A DNA stretch of 64,000 nucleotides from Rhizobium rosettiformans (lineage in GTDB: Bacteria; Pseudomonadota; Alphaproteobacteria; Rhizobiales; Rhizobiaceae): NCBI RefSeq assembly GCF_016806065.1, contig NZ_CP032406.1, positions 446,648 to 510,647 of the forward strand, written 5' to 3'. The position numbers and the translations under genes were made by a program. The notes below the pieces were generated by a model, which was not told the origin of the DNA, ran no database searches, and saw only the letters and a program-made list of their open reading frames with translations. How positions within the stretch are numbered: the first letter of the stretch is position 1; the number at the start of each line of letters is the position of its first letter. Positions 44,357-54,031 of this stretch are shown in pieces.

Positions 44357-45109
44357 CGGTCTGGCACGCCACTATCAGCGACCAGGGTCTAACCGAGCCT
44401 GAAGTTTGTCTTGCCACGCACAGTGAATTGCAGCCTTTAAACGGCTGCTAAATGGGCGTTAGCTGATAATGCGCCCACCCCGCTGGATCGCGATTTGTTA
44501 TGTGACTCTGCTTCCATGGTCCATTCGGAAGAGCTGGACCATTCTCTAGCGGCACTCACTCGGACACTACGGCATTTGCATCAAATTTCCGATTCTAGGA
44601 CACAAGCGACGTGCCGGGGGCGCCCTGTCCCACGTCTGCTTTCAGGCGGGCACGACGGCAGCCTCTATGACCGACATGAAGGCGCAAAGCGGAAATGATC
44701 TCCGCAAGGTGCCGAAACTGAACTGTCCGCTGGTGCCATCTGAGCCACAGAAGCGGCCCTCCTGGCAAAGCGAACCGTGTAGGCAGGCGGTGGCGATGCA
44801 GGAGCACCGTTCGCGCCATTCGGTGCCCCGAGATCAGATTGCCCCGATTGGCACAGACCGGTGATGCCGATGCGATGGCCAAAGAGCGGGTTGCAATTAT
44901 GAGTTGATGCCGTCTCCCCATCAGCACCCAAGCGTCTGCCCCCGGCCCCGATCGGGACCAGGCAGGCGTGAAGAGCTTCCTCCCGCGTACCCCTCGGTAC
45001 CATTTCCCCACTGTATCCAATTCCAAAATGGAATACGGGCCGGAAATCTTTTCATTTTGCCGGGATGAAGACCAAAGCGACTATGGGCCATCGAATGCGG
45101 AGAAAAGTC
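44357..45109. other. Intergenic region between the dsbD operon and argH-like operon
   Basis: About 750 bp. A short GCAGCC/GGCTGC hairpin at 44430-44448 may terminate the dsbD operon. Two overlapping minus-strand frames (44595-45026) lack start signals and motifs and I do not call them. The argH-like promoter with palindrome 45020-45034 is at the right end. Confidence 0.4.
45020..45034. promoter_or_regulatory. Palindrome upstream of the argH-like operon (candidate LysR site)
   Basis: ATTCCA-AAA-TGGAAT is a perfect inverted repeat containing a T-N11-A core, the usual LysR-family recognition pattern. It is 75 nt before the ATG at 45110. The LysR gene at 49099 is the candidate regulator. Confidence 0.45.
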
Positions 45110-46525
45110 ATGAGCTCAACCAAGGCCCTTTGGGGCGGTCGTTTCCGGTCAGCGCCAGACCCCACGCTGACCCGCTACTCGCGCTCCGATGCAAGCCACA
45201 TCCGCCTCGTCGCCTTCGACGTTGCCGGGTCTCGCGCCCACGCCCGCGAACTCGTGCGTGCCGGCATCCTCGACAATGACGAATGCCGGAGCATTGTGGC
45301 GACACTCGACGCGATTGCCGCGCAAGCCGCAAGCGGAGAGATCACGCCCGTGGCCGCAGATGAGGATATTCACACCTTCATCGAGCGTCATCTGATGGAG
45401 CGCCTTGGTGACCTGGGCGGCAAGTTGCGCGCGGGTCGCTCGCGCAACGACCAGGCCGCAAACGACCTCAAGCTCTATCTTCGGGAAGAAGCCAAGGCCG
45501 TCTCGGTCGAGCTTCTGGCGCTGATCGACGCCCTGATCAGCCAGGCAACCGCCCATCTGGACAGCCCGGCGCCGGGGTTCACGCATCTTCAGGCTGCCCA
45601 GCCGATCGTCTTCGGCCACCAGCTGATGGCCCATGCCCAGGCGCTGTCACGCAATCTCGGCCGGCTGTGCGACTGGCATCGGCGCAGCAACCGCTCACCA
45701 CTGGGAGCAGCGGCCCTTGCCGGCAGCGCGATCGCCCGTGATCCGCATGAAACCGCACTGGAACTCGGCTATGAAGGCTCCTTCGAGAACTCTATAGATG
45801 CGGTCGGCAGTCGCGACCACGTTGCCGAATTCATCTTCGTCACGGCGATGATCGGCATCGATCTCTCCCGGCTGTCGGAGGAAATCATCCTTTGGTGTTC
45901 CCAGTCCTTCTCCTGGGCGAAGTTGGACGATGCCTTCTCGACCGGCTCTTCGATCATGCCGCAGAAGAAGAACCCGGACATTGCCGAACTGACCCGAGGG
46001 CGAAGCGCACGGCTGATCGGCTGCCTGTCGAGCATCATGGCCACCCTTAAAGGTCTGCCCTTCGCCTACAACCGGGACCTGATCGAGGACAAGAAGGCTG
46101 CCTTCGAGGCTGTCGACACCCTGCACATGGCGCTGCCTGCGATGAGCGGCCTCGTGCGGACACTGCAGTTCGACACGGCCCGCATGCGGGAAGCGGCGAC
46201 CCAGGGCTTCACGCTTGCAACCGAGATGGCCGATTGGCTGGCGCTGCGCGGCGTGCCCTTCTCGCATGCCCATGAAATCACCGGCCGGGCCGTACGCTAC
46301 TGCGAGGATCAGGGCATCACACTCGAAGAGCTCACAGCCCAGATGCTGGCGGAAATCGATCCAGCCCTGGACCCATCGATCATGGAGCACATCTCGGTAA
46401 AAGCCGCGCTTGCAGCACGCTCGGCGCAGGGCGGCACGGCTCCTGAAGCTGTTCAGCGCCAGATCGATCGCCTCGGCCTGACCTTGGCGCCGTTCCGGAC
46501 CTGGGCAGCGGAGGGCGCGCGATGA
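45110..46525 (+). CDS. Argininosuccinate lyase family enzyme
   Basis: The 471-aa protein of the fumarase/aspartase superfamily has LWGGRF at the N-terminus, the GRSRNDQ region, THLQAAQP (active-site His) and the signature GSSIMPQKKNPD containing the catalytic Ser loop. It would cleave a C-N bond of a succinyl-amine, releasing fumarate. ATG 45110 (MSSTKALW) has GGAGA 6 nt upstream; the frame reaches 45065. It is coupled to a polar amino-acid ABC transporter, so the substrate is probably imported rather than biosynthetic. argH is therefore not assigned with certainty. Confidence 0.85.
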   Translation: MSSTKALWGGRFRSAPDPTLTRYSRSDASHIRLVAFDVAGSRAHARELVRAGILDNDECRSIVATLDAIAAQAASGEITPVAADEDIHTFIERHLMERLGDLGGKLRAGRSRNDQAANDLKLYLREEAKAVSVELLALIDALISQATAHLDSPAPGFTHLQAAQPIVFGHQLMAHAQALSRNLGRLCDWHRRSNRSPLGAAALAGSAIARDPHETALELGYEGSFENSIDAVGSRDHVAEFIFVTAMIGIDLSRLSEEIILWCSQSFSWAKLDDAFSTGSSIMPQKKNPDIAELTRGRSARLIGCLSSIMATLKGLPFAYNRDLIEDKKAAFEAVDTLHMALPAMSGLVRTLQFDTARMREAATQGFTLATEMADWLALRGVPFSHAHEITGRAVRYCEDQGITLEELTAQMLAEIDPALDPSIMEHISVKAALAARSAQGGTAPEAVQRQIDRLGLTLAPFRTWAAEGAR

Positions 46526-47394
46526 CCACTGCCACCGGCTCTGAAGCCTATCGCAGCCCGATGCGACCGGATCCGACTGCCTTTACCATTCTGCCACGCC
46601 GTCACTACGGACGATGGCTGGCAACGGCGCTCATTCTTCTCGCCATTGGCGGCATCGTCAGGGCGTTTGCGCTCGGCCAGATCGAATGGTCCGTGGTCGC
46701 CCAGTTCCTAACCGCGCCGGCCATCCTCTTTGGCCTCGTCAACACCATCATCATGGCCATCGCCGCCATGGCACTCGGCATCACGCTAGGCGTTCTCTTC
46801 GCCGTGATGGTCATGTCGCCGAACCCGGTGCTGCATTACTCCGCCAAGGGCTATATCTGGTTCTTCCGCGGCACGCCGCTGATCCTGCAACTCCTGCTCT
46901 GGTTCAACCTGGCGCTGGTGTTTCCGACACTCGGGATCCCCGGCCTCTTCGAATTCCGGACGGTCGACGTCATTACTCCCTTCATGGCGACGCTCCTTGG
47001 ACTGGGGATCAATCAGGGCGCCTACACGGCCGAAGTCGTGCGGGCGGGCATCCTGTCGGTGGATCAAGGCCAGACGGAGGCCGCCCAGTCGATCGGCATG
47101 GCGCGCCCCACGATCATGCGCCGCATCGTCTTGCCGCAGGCCATGCGTGTCATCATCCCGCCCGTCGGCAACGAATTCATCAGCATGGTCAAGCTGACCT
47201 CACTGGCCTCGGTCATCCAGTTCTCCGAGATCTTGCGCAATGCGCAGACGATCTACTTCGCCAACGGCCGTGTCATCGAACTCCTGATCGTGGCAGCCAT
47301 ATGGTACATCGCCGTGGTCTCGGTGATGTCCGTCGGACAACACTTCCTGGAACGCCGCTTTTCGCGCGGACAGGCCAACCGGGGGCGCGGATAA
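46522..47394 (+). CDS. Polar amino-acid/opine ABC transporter permease
   Basis: The 290-aa HisM/GlnP-type permease has about five membrane segments and the EAA loop [19 protein letters not shown]. It overlaps the lyase stop by 4 nt. A single permease gene suggests a homodimer. Confidence 0.9.
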   Translation: MTTATGSEAYRSPMRPDPTAFTILPRRHYGRWLATALILLAIGGIVRAFALGQIEWSVVAQFLTAPAILFGLVNTIIMAIAAMALGITLGVLFAVMVMSPNPVLHYSAKGYIWFFRGTPLILQLLLWFNLALVFPTLGIPGLFEFRTVDVITPFMATLLGLGINQGAYTAEVVRAGILSVDQGQTEAAQSIGMARPTIMRRIVLPQAMRVIIPPVGNEFISMVKLTSLASVIQFSEILRNAQTIYFANGRVIELLIVAAIWYIAVVSVMSVGQHFLERRFSRGQANRGRG

Positions 47395-48182
47395 TGAGCC
47401 TGGACCCAAAGCAATCGACGCAGACGCTGCTGTCCGCGCGAAAGATCACCAAGACCTTTGGAAGCCTGACGGCCCTCGATGCGGTCGATCTCGACGTCAT
47501 GCGCGGTGAAGTCCTCTGTATCATCGGCCCCTCGGGTTCGGGCAAGTCGACCTTGCTCCGTTGCATGAACCAGATCGAACGCTTCGATCGCGGCGCGGTC
47601 TGGATCGACGACGAGCTGATCGGCTACCGTCAGGGCGGTAACACGCTCCACGAACTGGACGATCGCGCCATCGCACGCCAGCGGCTTGCCTGCGGCATGG
47701 TGTTCCAGCGTTTCAACCTGTTCAATCACATGACGGCCTTGCAGAATATCATGGAAGGCCCCGTCACTGTCCTCAAGCGACCACGGCAGGAGGTGCGCCA
47801 AGAGGCAATCGCCTTGCTCAAAAGGGTCGGTCTGTCGGACAAGCATGACGCCTATCCCGCACAGCTGTCGGGTGGCCAGCAGCAGCGTGTGGCGATCGCC
47901 CGTGCGCTGGCCATGAAGCCGAAGCTGATGCTGTTTGACGAGCCGACATCCGCGCTCGATCCCGAACTGGTCGGCGAAGTGCTGACCGTCATGCGCGACC
48001 TTGCCGCCAGTGGCATGACGATGATCGTCGTGACCCACGAGCTCGGCTTTGCGCGCGAGGTGGCCGATCGCGTCATCTTTATGGACGGCGGCCGGATCGT
48101 CGAGACGGGCGCTCCGGACCGGGTCCTGGGTGAACCTTCAGAGCAGCGGACAAGAGACTTCATAGCGGCCGTGCTGTCGTAA
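47394..48182 (+). CDS. Polar amino-acid ABC transporter ATPase
   Basis: The 262-aa PAAT-type ATPase has Walker [14 protein letters not shown]-loop [10 protein letters not shown], signature [14 protein letters not shown], Walker [15 protein letters not shown] and the H-loop THELGFA. The ATG at 47394 overlaps the permease stop by 1 nt. Confidence 0.93.
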   Translation: MSLDPKQSTQTLLSARKITKTFGSLTALDAVDLDVMRGEVLCIIGPSGSGKSTLLRCMNQIERFDRGAVWIDDELIGYRQGGNTLHELDDRAIARQRLACGMVFQRFNLFNHMTALQNIMEGPVTVLKRPRQEVRQEAIALLKRVGLSDKHDAYPAQLSGGQQQRVAIARALAMKPKLMLFDEPTSALDPELVGEVLTVMRDLAASGMTMIVVTHELGFAREVADRVIFMDGGRIVETGAPDRVLGEPSEQRTRDFIAAVLS

Positions 48183-48212
48183 GGCCGGCCTATAACAAGA
48201 GAGGAACTGAAT

Positions 48213-49049
48213 ATGCCATTCAAAACACTTCTGATCGCCGGTACTGCCCTTGTGGCCACGGCTACCTTCGCCAGCGCCCAGGAATTGCCGCAGCGTATCC
48301 GCGACGCGGGCAAAATTGTTGCAGCGACGAACCCGAACTACGCGCCGATCGTCTACAAGGATCCGGAGACGAACACGCTCCAGGGCCTCGACATTGCGCT
48401 TGGCGAAGCCATTGCCGAAGAGCTCGGCGTCAAGATCGAGTGGCAGGAAACTGAATTCGTTCAGATGCTGCCTTCGCTGCAGACAGGTCGCGTCGACATG
48501 GCCATGGCCGGCATGTCCGACCTTCCGTCCCGTCGCGAAACCGTCGACTTCGTCGACTACATGGTCTCCGGTGCCCAGTTCTACACCCTGAAGGCGCTGT
48601 CGGAAAACATCACCCGCACCGCTGACCTGTGCGGCAAGCGCGTCGGCGCCTCACGCAACACGAACTGGCCGAAGGACATCGCCGAATGGAGCCAGGAAAA
48701 CTGCGAGGCGAAGGGCCTGACGCCGATCGAAGTCATCGGTACCGAAGGTTCGGTCGATGCACGCACCCAGCTGAAGAGCCAGCGCCTCGACGCGGCCGTG
48801 CAGGGCAATGAGACCCTTCCCTACTTCCAGAACCTGGAGCCCGACACCTATGTGCTGCTGGGAGAGCCCTTCACACGTTCGCTCGCAGGCATTCCCTTCC
48901 TCAAGACAGAAGAAGGCGTCCAGATCCGCGAGGCTGTACAGGGCGCGCTCGAGAGACTGAAGAAAAGCGGCCGCTATGCCGAAATCTTTGCCGAATACGG
49001 TCTTGCCGCCAACGAGATCGATGCGATCGCCCTCAACCAGGGCGAATAG
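48213..49049 (+). CDS. Amino-acid/opine-type periplasmic binding protein
   Basis: The 278-aa family-3 solute-binding protein has a signal peptide (residues 1-22, cleavage SA-Q). The mature part includes the conserved TNPNYAPIVYKD and GLDIALGEAIAEELG, then SDLPSRRETVDFVDY. It delivers substrate to the permease and ATPase. AGAGGAACTG precedes the ATG. Confidence 0.92.
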   Translation: MPFKTLLIAGTALVATATFASAQELPQRIRDAGKIVAATNPNYAPIVYKDPETNTLQGLDIALGEAIAEELGVKIEWQETEFVQMLPSLQTGRVDMAMAGMSDLPSRRETVDFVDYMVSGAQFYTLKALSENITRTADLCGKRVGASRNTNWPKDIAEWSQENCEAKGLTPIEVIGTEGSVDARTQLKSQRLDAAVQGNETLPYFQNLEPDTYVLLGEPFTRSLAGIPFLKTEEGVQIREAVQGALERLKKSGRYAEIFAEYGLAANEIDAIALNQGE

Positions 49050-49063
49050 GCCAAAGCGTTCCA

Positions 49064-49092
49064 GACCAGCGTGACACCCCGTCATCCTGGTC
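49064..49092. terminator. Imperfect hairpin between convergent genes
   Basis: GACCAG...CTGGTC arms with an inner TGAC/GTCA stem lie between the binding-protein stop and the convergent LysR stop, so a bidirectional terminator is likely. No long U-tract follows. Confidence 0.45.
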
Positions 49093-49098
49093 CGGCCG

Positions 49099-49992
49099 CT
49101 AGTCCCGCCGTGTGATTTCTTCCATCAACCAGTCATGGAAAAGGTTGAGCGCGCGGCGGGACGTCCGGTCTGCAGGTCGGGTGAACCAGTAGCAGTTGGG
49201 GCTTTGGAATCCGAGCCCGCCCGGATTGACCAGATCACCAGAAGCGAGTTCCCGGACGATCAGTTCGCGCGGGATGAGCGCCAATCCCTGACCCGCAATC
49301 GCCGCGCGGATGACCAGCGTATAGAAACCGAAGCGTACATAGTGGCGAGGCTCCGGCGCGTCCGCTGGTAACGCCAGTGCGGCGCGCATGTTCTGCCAGC
49401 AGTTCGGCGTCTGCGGATGCTCCAGAAGCGTGAAGCGTTCGATGTCGTCCAGAACTTCCAGCCTACCCACCCTGCGGATATACTCGGGTGCCCCCACCAA
49501 AGCCACATCGGCTCCAAACAGATAATCGGCCGTTTGCCCACGCCACGGCGGCGCGCCATAGCGAAAGGCCGCATCGGGTTCGGACTGACCGGGCGTCTCA
49601 AAGCTCGTGAACTGCACGTCGATCGTCGGATACCGCTCGGAAAATCGTGCAAATCGCGGCAGCAGCCAGCGATCACCCAGGATCGGCAGCAGATGGAGGA
49701 GCAGGACGTCCGGATCGCTCGAGAGACGCGCCACCCGAAGCGCGGCGTCCTCGAGCGCCTTCACAGCGATCTTGGCATGTTCAAGGTAGATGTGCCCAGC
49801 TTCGCTCAACTGTAGACCTGACGTATGCCGGATGAAGAGGCTCTGACCCACAAAGGCCTCGAGCTTCGACAACTGCTTGCTGACCGCACTCTGGGACAGG
49901 TTCACCGCATCTGCCGCTGCGACCGTCGACCCTCGTTCAGCCAGTGCGATGAGGACCCGAAGTCCTGCTGTCGAAGGTATTCGCGAACTCAC
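49099..49992 (-). CDS. LysR-family regulator (GcvA-like)
   Basis: The 297-aa regulator has an N-terminal HTH (LIALAERGSTVAAADAVNLSQSAVSKQLSKLEAF, given in parts) and a LysR effector domain with FRYGAPPWRGQ and GLALIPRELI. A GTG at 49990-49992 puts the HTH at the usual distance; the frame extends to 50175 with other possible starts. It is convergent with the argH-like transport operon and is its likely regulator. Confidence 0.85.
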   Translation of the reverse strand: MSSRIPSTAGLRVLIALAERGSTVAAADAVNLSQSAVSKQLSKLEAFVGQSLFIRHTSGLQLSEAGHIYLEHAKIAVKALEDAALRVARLSSDPDVLLLHLLPILGDRWLLPRFARFSERYPTIDVQFTSFETPGQSEPDAAFRYGAPPWRGQTADYLFGADVALVGAPEYIRRVGRLEVLDDIERFTLLEHPQTPNCWQNMRAALALPADAPEPRHYVRFGFYTLVIRAAIAGQGLALIPRELIVRELASGDLVNPGGLGFQSPNCYWFTRPADRTSRRALNLFHDWLMEEITRRD

Positions 49993-50164
49993 GCCTGCTT
50001 GCTTTCGATTGGCGACATTAATGCGCAGCCATATCTTGTCTTGGACAGTCGACAGGATAATCGGCGAAATGAACGACATGTCACCATAGGCAATATTCCT
50101 CATGCCCGCCAGTGGCAGCTTTTGGCGCGAGAGAGACCACCGGCTGTCGCCGATGGTCAAGAAA

Positions 50165-50785
50165 CTAAAGCTCAATTTGCTCCGCGATTCTCAGCGCGTC
50201 GTCTATCTCGACGCCGAGGTATCTGACCGTGCTTTCGAGCTTGGTGTGACCGAGCAAAATCTGGACCGCGCGTAGATTGCCCGTCTTCTTGTAAATCTGT
50301 GCTGCCTTGGTTCTTCTCATAGAGTGGGTGCCGTATGCGCTAGCATCCAGCCCGATAGACGCGACCCACCGTTGGACAATCCGAGCATACTGCCTTGTCG
50401 AAAGATGCTGCGACGTCTTCCGATTGCTCGGAAACAGATAGCTGCTGCCGTTCCTTCGAACGAATGGCAGCCATGCGGCGAGCGCGATCTTGGTCTGCTC
50501 GGTGACCTCGAACTGCACGGGCCGCTTCGTCTTCTTTTGAATGACGGTAGCTCGATCACGGATCGAGCTACCGGACCACAAGTCCTCGACCTTCAGCTTA
50601 ACGAGGTCACAAGCGCGAAGCTTGCTGTCGATGGCGAGATTAAAGAGCGCGAGTTCTCGGATCGCGCCGCTCATCTCCAGTCGAACGCGGATCGACCACA
50701 CGTTCTTCGGCTGCAGTGGGCGCTTCTGGCCTACCAGAATTCCTTTGTTCCATGGATATCGATGACGCAATACGGCGGTGTCCAT
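50165..50785 (-). CDS. Tyrosine recombinase / site-specific integrase
   Basis: The 206-aa protein keeps the catalytic residues of tyrosine recombinases: Arg57 (LRACDL), Lys in QKKTKR, His154-x2-Arg157 (HSMRR), His180 (LGHTKLEST) and the nucleophile Tyr189 (VRYLGV). It lacks the separate N-terminal core-binding arm of phage integrases and is of the small plasmid-borne type common in Rhizobiaceae. It is near the 5' end of the LysR frame. I did not identify an att site. Confidence 0.88.
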   Translation of the reverse strand: MDTAVLRHRYPWNKGILVGQKRPLQPKNVWSIRVRLEMSGAIRELALFNLAIDSKLRACDLVKLKVEDLWSGSSIRDRATVIQKKTKRPVQFEVTEQTKIALAAWLPFVRRNGSSYLFPSNRKTSQHLSTRQYARIVQRWVASIGLDASAYGTHSMRRTKAAQIYKKTGNLRAVQILLGHTKLESTVRYLGVEIDDALRIAEQIEL

Positions 50786-50958
50786 GCCAAAGCCTCCGCC
50801 ACACCTCCCACCGCGTCGCCTCCGTCAGGCAGTCGGATCATAACACGCTCCGTCGCTTTGCGGCCCAAAGCAGTCAATGGCCGCCGCAAACTCCGAACTT
50901 TGCAAGGAAGGTGCGGCGGCCAACTATTCAGGTGTAGGCTGACTGCTGGCGCAGTCTT

Positions 50959-51702
50959 TCAGACCGCCACAAAGCCGCCATCGACAAATAGTTCCTCGCC
51001 TCCAATGAAGCTGCTTTCGGCCGATGCCAGAAACAGCACCGCCTTGGCGATCTCCTCGGTCTGGGCGAGCCTGCCGAACGGAATGGTCTGCTTCATCCAT
51101 TCCTCAGCGCCGGTGTTGTTCTGCAGATAGGTCTGCATTGCCGGGGTAAGGACCATGCCAGGTGAAACGACATTGACACGAATGCCCTGACTTTTTAGAT
51201 CAGTCGTCCACGTCCGTGCCAGAGAGCGGATCGCTGCTTTGGTAGCGCTATAGATCGACAGGTTTGCAAAGCCCTTGCTGCCCGCCCCCGATCCGCTCAA
51301 CACGACAGAGCCGCCCGCAGACATTAGTGGAAGCGCCTTCTGCACGGTAAAGACGGTGCCCTTGACGTTGATGTCGAAGACGCGGTCGAAATGGTCCTCT
51401 TCGATGCTACCGATTGGAGCCGACTCGGATATGCCAGCATTGGCGAACACCACATCCACCCGACCGTGATCTTGCTTCACCTGTGCGTACAGCCTGTCGA
51501 GATCGGCAAGATCGCTGATATCACCCTGAACACCGATAGCACCATTGCCGATTTCCTTGAGCGCCTCGTCCAAGCGCTCCTGCCGACGTCCCGTGATGTA
51601 CACGTGGGCACCCTCTGCGGCGAACGAGCTGGCTGTGGTCAAGCCGATACCGTCCGTTCCGCCCGTGATTACCACGACCTTGTTTTCAAATCGTTTCGTC
51701 AT
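50959..51702 (-). CDS. Short-chain dehydrogenase/reductase
   Basis: The 247-aa classical SDR has the NAD(P) motif TGGTDGIG, NAG at FANAGIS, catalytic Ser in SGSGAGS and YSATK (Tyr, Lys). The substrate is unknown. It is divergent from a TetR regulator with a tandem operator. Confidence 0.92.
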   Translation of the reverse strand: MTKRFENKVVVITGGTDGIGLTTASSFAAEGAHVYITGRRQERLDEALKEIGNGAIGVQGDISDLADLDRLYAQVKQDHGRVDVVFANAGISESAPIGSIEEDHFDRVFDINVKGTVFTVQKALPLMSAGGSVVLSGSGAGSKGFANLSIYSATKAAIRSLARTWTTDLKSQGIRVNVVSPGMVLTPAMQTYLQNNTGAEEWMKQTIPFGRLAQTEEIAKAVLFLASAESSFIGGEELFVDGGFVAV

Positions 51703-51723
51703 GTCATATGCTCGCTAGTCTTC

Positions 51724-51768
51724 AAGTGGAGTATTGCTCCACTTACTATATGGAGATATCCTCCACTT
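51724..51768. promoter_or_regulatory. Tandem TetR-type operator in the SDR/TetR divergent promoter
   Basis: AAGTGGAG-TATTG-CTCCACTT (51724-51744) is a perfect inverted repeat. A second site follows at 51748-51768, with ATATGGAG and CTCCACTT arms and the same 5-bp spacer, 24 bp downstream. Two sites between divergent genes match TetR-type autoregulation. Confidence 0.65.
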
Positions 51769-51793
51769 AACAAGTCGCGGCGAGGCAGATTTT

Positions 51794-52348
51794 TTGGTCG
51801 ACGGAATCCCATTGCGCGCTGACGCGCAGCTAAACAAAGAGCGAATTCTTGCGGCAGCCGAGGAGGTCTTCCTTGAGAGAGGCGCAGGCGTATCGCTGGA
51901 CGAAGTCGCAAAACGTGCCGGGGTCGGAATCGGCACGCTCTACAGAAGGTTTCCGACGCGCGAAGAACTTCTGGCCGCGACATACAGCGCCAGATTCCTG
52001 ATGCTTGCAGAGACCAGCCGTGCCAGGGAAGCTGATCTTGACGCATTGAGCGCCCTGCGTGCCTATCTTGAAGAGCTCGTGCAATATACGAATATCTACC
52101 GTGGTTTTGCGGCATCGCTTGGGACGGTCCTGCAGATTGGAACGCCCGGATGTCTCGCAACCAGCAATACAGGCGCTCGACTTTTGCAGAATGCGCAGCA
52201 GGCGGGAACTGTTGCACCTGACGTCAGCTTCAACGACTTAGTATGTATCGCGACCGCAATCTCGCTATCAACGGAGCAAGATAGCTCTCCGCAAGCGCAC
52301 ATCGCGCATCTGGTGAGCATCTTCATGAATGGGATAGTGAAACGCTGA
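51794..52348 (+). CDS. TetR-family transcriptional regulator
   Basis: The 184-aa TetR-family repressor has the HTH (ILAAAEEVFLERGAGVSLDEVAKRAGVGIGTLYRRFPTREEL in parts) and an alpha-helical ligand domain. The TTG at 51794, preceded by GAGG, gives the normal N-terminal length before the HTH; the frame runs back into the operator at 51734. It probably represses the divergent SDR gene and itself. Confidence 0.85.
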   Translation: MVDGIPLRADAQLNKERILAAAEEVFLERGAGVSLDEVAKRAGVGIGTLYRRFPTREELLAATYSARFLMLAETSRAREADLDALSALRAYLEELVQYTNIYRGFAASLGTVLQIGTPGCLATSNTGARLLQNAQQAGTVAPDVSFNDLVCIATAISLSTEQDSSPQAHIAHLVSIFMNGIVKR

Positions 52349-52413
52349 GACGTCCGCAATGACTGCAATTGGCGCTTCTGAGCCTTGACGCCCATCGGCC
52401 CTTTGCGGACCTG

Positions 52414-52770
52414 TCAGATGCGCGGCTTGGACGCCGGTTCGCGATCGGAATCACCTGAATTTGGTTCGCCTTTCGGTTCGATCAGGAGAACTTTGACCTC
52501 ATTCTTGGCTCGAGGGCGATGTACAACCCCTTTGGGGACGACAAACAGCTCGCCAGCTTTAACGGTGTGAGGCGGCTCTCCTTCAATATCCATTTCCATT
52601 TCACCTTCGAGGACGTAGAAGAAGTCATCAGTCGTGTCATGTTTGTGGAAGGGATACTCACCACTGAACCTAACGACCATCACGTCATTTTCGTTGTAAT
52701 CCGCGATGACATGAGGGTCCCAGTGGCTTGAGAACTGGTTGAGTTTTTCATCAAGATTGATTGTTTTCAT
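52414..52770 (-). CDS. Cupin-domain protein
   Basis: The 118-aa single cupin has HKHDTTDDFFYVLEG and GELFVVPKGVVHRP, the two metal-binding cupin motifs. Function (isomerase, dioxygenase or ligand binding) cannot be told. It is divergent from the AraC gene at 52810 and is its likely target. Confidence 0.87.
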   Translation of the reverse strand: MKTINLDEKLNQFSSHWDPHVIADYNENDVMVVRFSGEYPFHKHDTTDDFFYVLEGEMEMDIEGEPPHTVKAGELFVVPKGVVHRPRAKNEVKVLLIEPKGEPNSGDSDREPASKPRI

Positions 52771-52809
52771 CTGTGTTTCCCGATTGTTCGACCGCTAAGG
52801 AGAAGCGAC

Positions 52810-53688
52810 ATGTCAGCTAGCGCTAGCCGCAAACGTGTCGTGACACAGGGGACTACGCCGGGTCTTGAACGATTGTGCACGGGAGACTGGGTCCGTCATG
52901 CGCCTTTGCAAGTTGGAATCCAGCGCATCGAAGCGTTCTTTTCAGGCGAAGCATATGCTCCTCATCGGCATGACACTTACTCGATCGGTTACACGATCGA
53001 TGGCGTCCAGAGCTTTGACTACCGCGGAACGCGTGTGAACAGCACGCCTGGGCGCGTGATCGTCTTGCATCCTGACGAAATTCACAATGGCGAGGCAGGC
53101 ACCGAGCAGGGCTTCCACTACCGCATGCTTTATATTGAACCATCTTTGATCAGAGAGGCGTTATGCCGACCAGCCAGTGCACTCCCATTCGTGAGAGATG
53201 CTGTGTTAGACGACCCGAGGCTGTTCGAGATCGTACATTCAGCGCTTTCCGAAATGGACGCAGTGATGGAGCCGATTGCAATCGATGGCATAACGGCTCA
53301 TTTGGCAGATGGTTTGCTGGTCAATGATGCCTCTACGATCGGCCCCGCTCGCAATCTGATCGACATCAAGGCCGTGCGCCTCGCGCGGGAGTATCTTCAG
53401 GCCAATATTCACAGGACCGTGGCCTCACGTGAGCTTGAACTCGTTACAGGGCAGGATCGCTACGAACTCGCCCGCCAATTCCGAAAAGCTTACGGCACAA
53501 GCCCTTATCGGTATCTAACGATGCGCCGTCTCGACAAGGTGCGTTTCGATATCGCGCAAGGCCTGAATTTAGCCGACGCAGCCATAAACGCCGGGTTTAA
53601 CGATCAAGCTCACATGACCCGCCGGTTCAAAGCAAACTTCGGTTTGTCACCTGGTAGTTGGCAGCGCTTGGTTCGAAGCTCAGCTTGA
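52810..53688 (+). CDS. AraC-family regulator with cupin-like N-terminal domain
   Basis: The 292-aa regulator has an AraC ligand-binding fold at the N-terminus (HRHDTYSIGYTIDG, VIVLHPDEIHNGE) and a C-terminal AraC double HTH (LARQFRKAYGTSPYRYLTMRR, ADAAINAGFNDQAHMTRRFKANFG in parts). GGAG lies 8 nt before the ATG. It is divergent from the cupin gene. Confidence 0.9.
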   Translation: MSASASRKRVVTQGTTPGLERLCTGDWVRHAPLQVGIQRIEAFFSGEAYAPHRHDTYSIGYTIDGVQSFDYRGTRVNSTPGRVIVLHPDEIHNGEAGTEQGFHYRMLYIEPSLIREALCRPASALPFVRDAVLDDPRLFEIVHSALSEMDAVMEPIAIDGITAHLADGLLVNDASTIGPARNLIDIKAVRLAREYLQANIHRTVASRELELVTGQDRYELARQFRKAYGTSPYRYLTMRRLDKVRFDIAQGLNLADAAINAGFNDQAHMTRRFKANFGLSPGSWQRLVRSSA

Positions 53689-54031
53689 ACCAGCACGATC
53701 GGCGCAAAGGAATTCGTCTAATACGCCTTGCCAGTGTCTGATGCGGCGAAAACAGTTATTCCGCTATTGGCGCGAGGCGGAAGACACCTGGCGGCCCATT
53801 GCGGTCATCATGGGCCGAAGGGATAAGGGCAGCTTCGCGCCTTCAATCCGGACATTTGCGAGCTTAATTCACGGCTTCTGAAGCAGCCGCTCCACGCGGC
53901 ACGTCAGCGGCGTTTTTGCAGAGGCGCTAAAGTAAATGGGGACGGAAGCGGTGATTTAGTTCGCAGGCGGGTTCACAAGCTGATGTGAATGTCTTCTTTA
54001 GCTCGGTGGTTTTGCAGGCCACGCATTAGGG
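53689..54031. other. Intergenic sequence, no gene recognised
   Basis: About 340 bp downstream of both the AraC gene (plus) and the histidine kinase (minus) hold no convincing coding sequence, and I see no strong hairpin with a U-tract. Confidence 0.4.

Noticed and set aside
44595..45026. Two overlapping minus-strand frames between the dsbD and argH-like operons
   Set aside because: No start signals or motifs; they are likely chance frames in GC-rich sequence.
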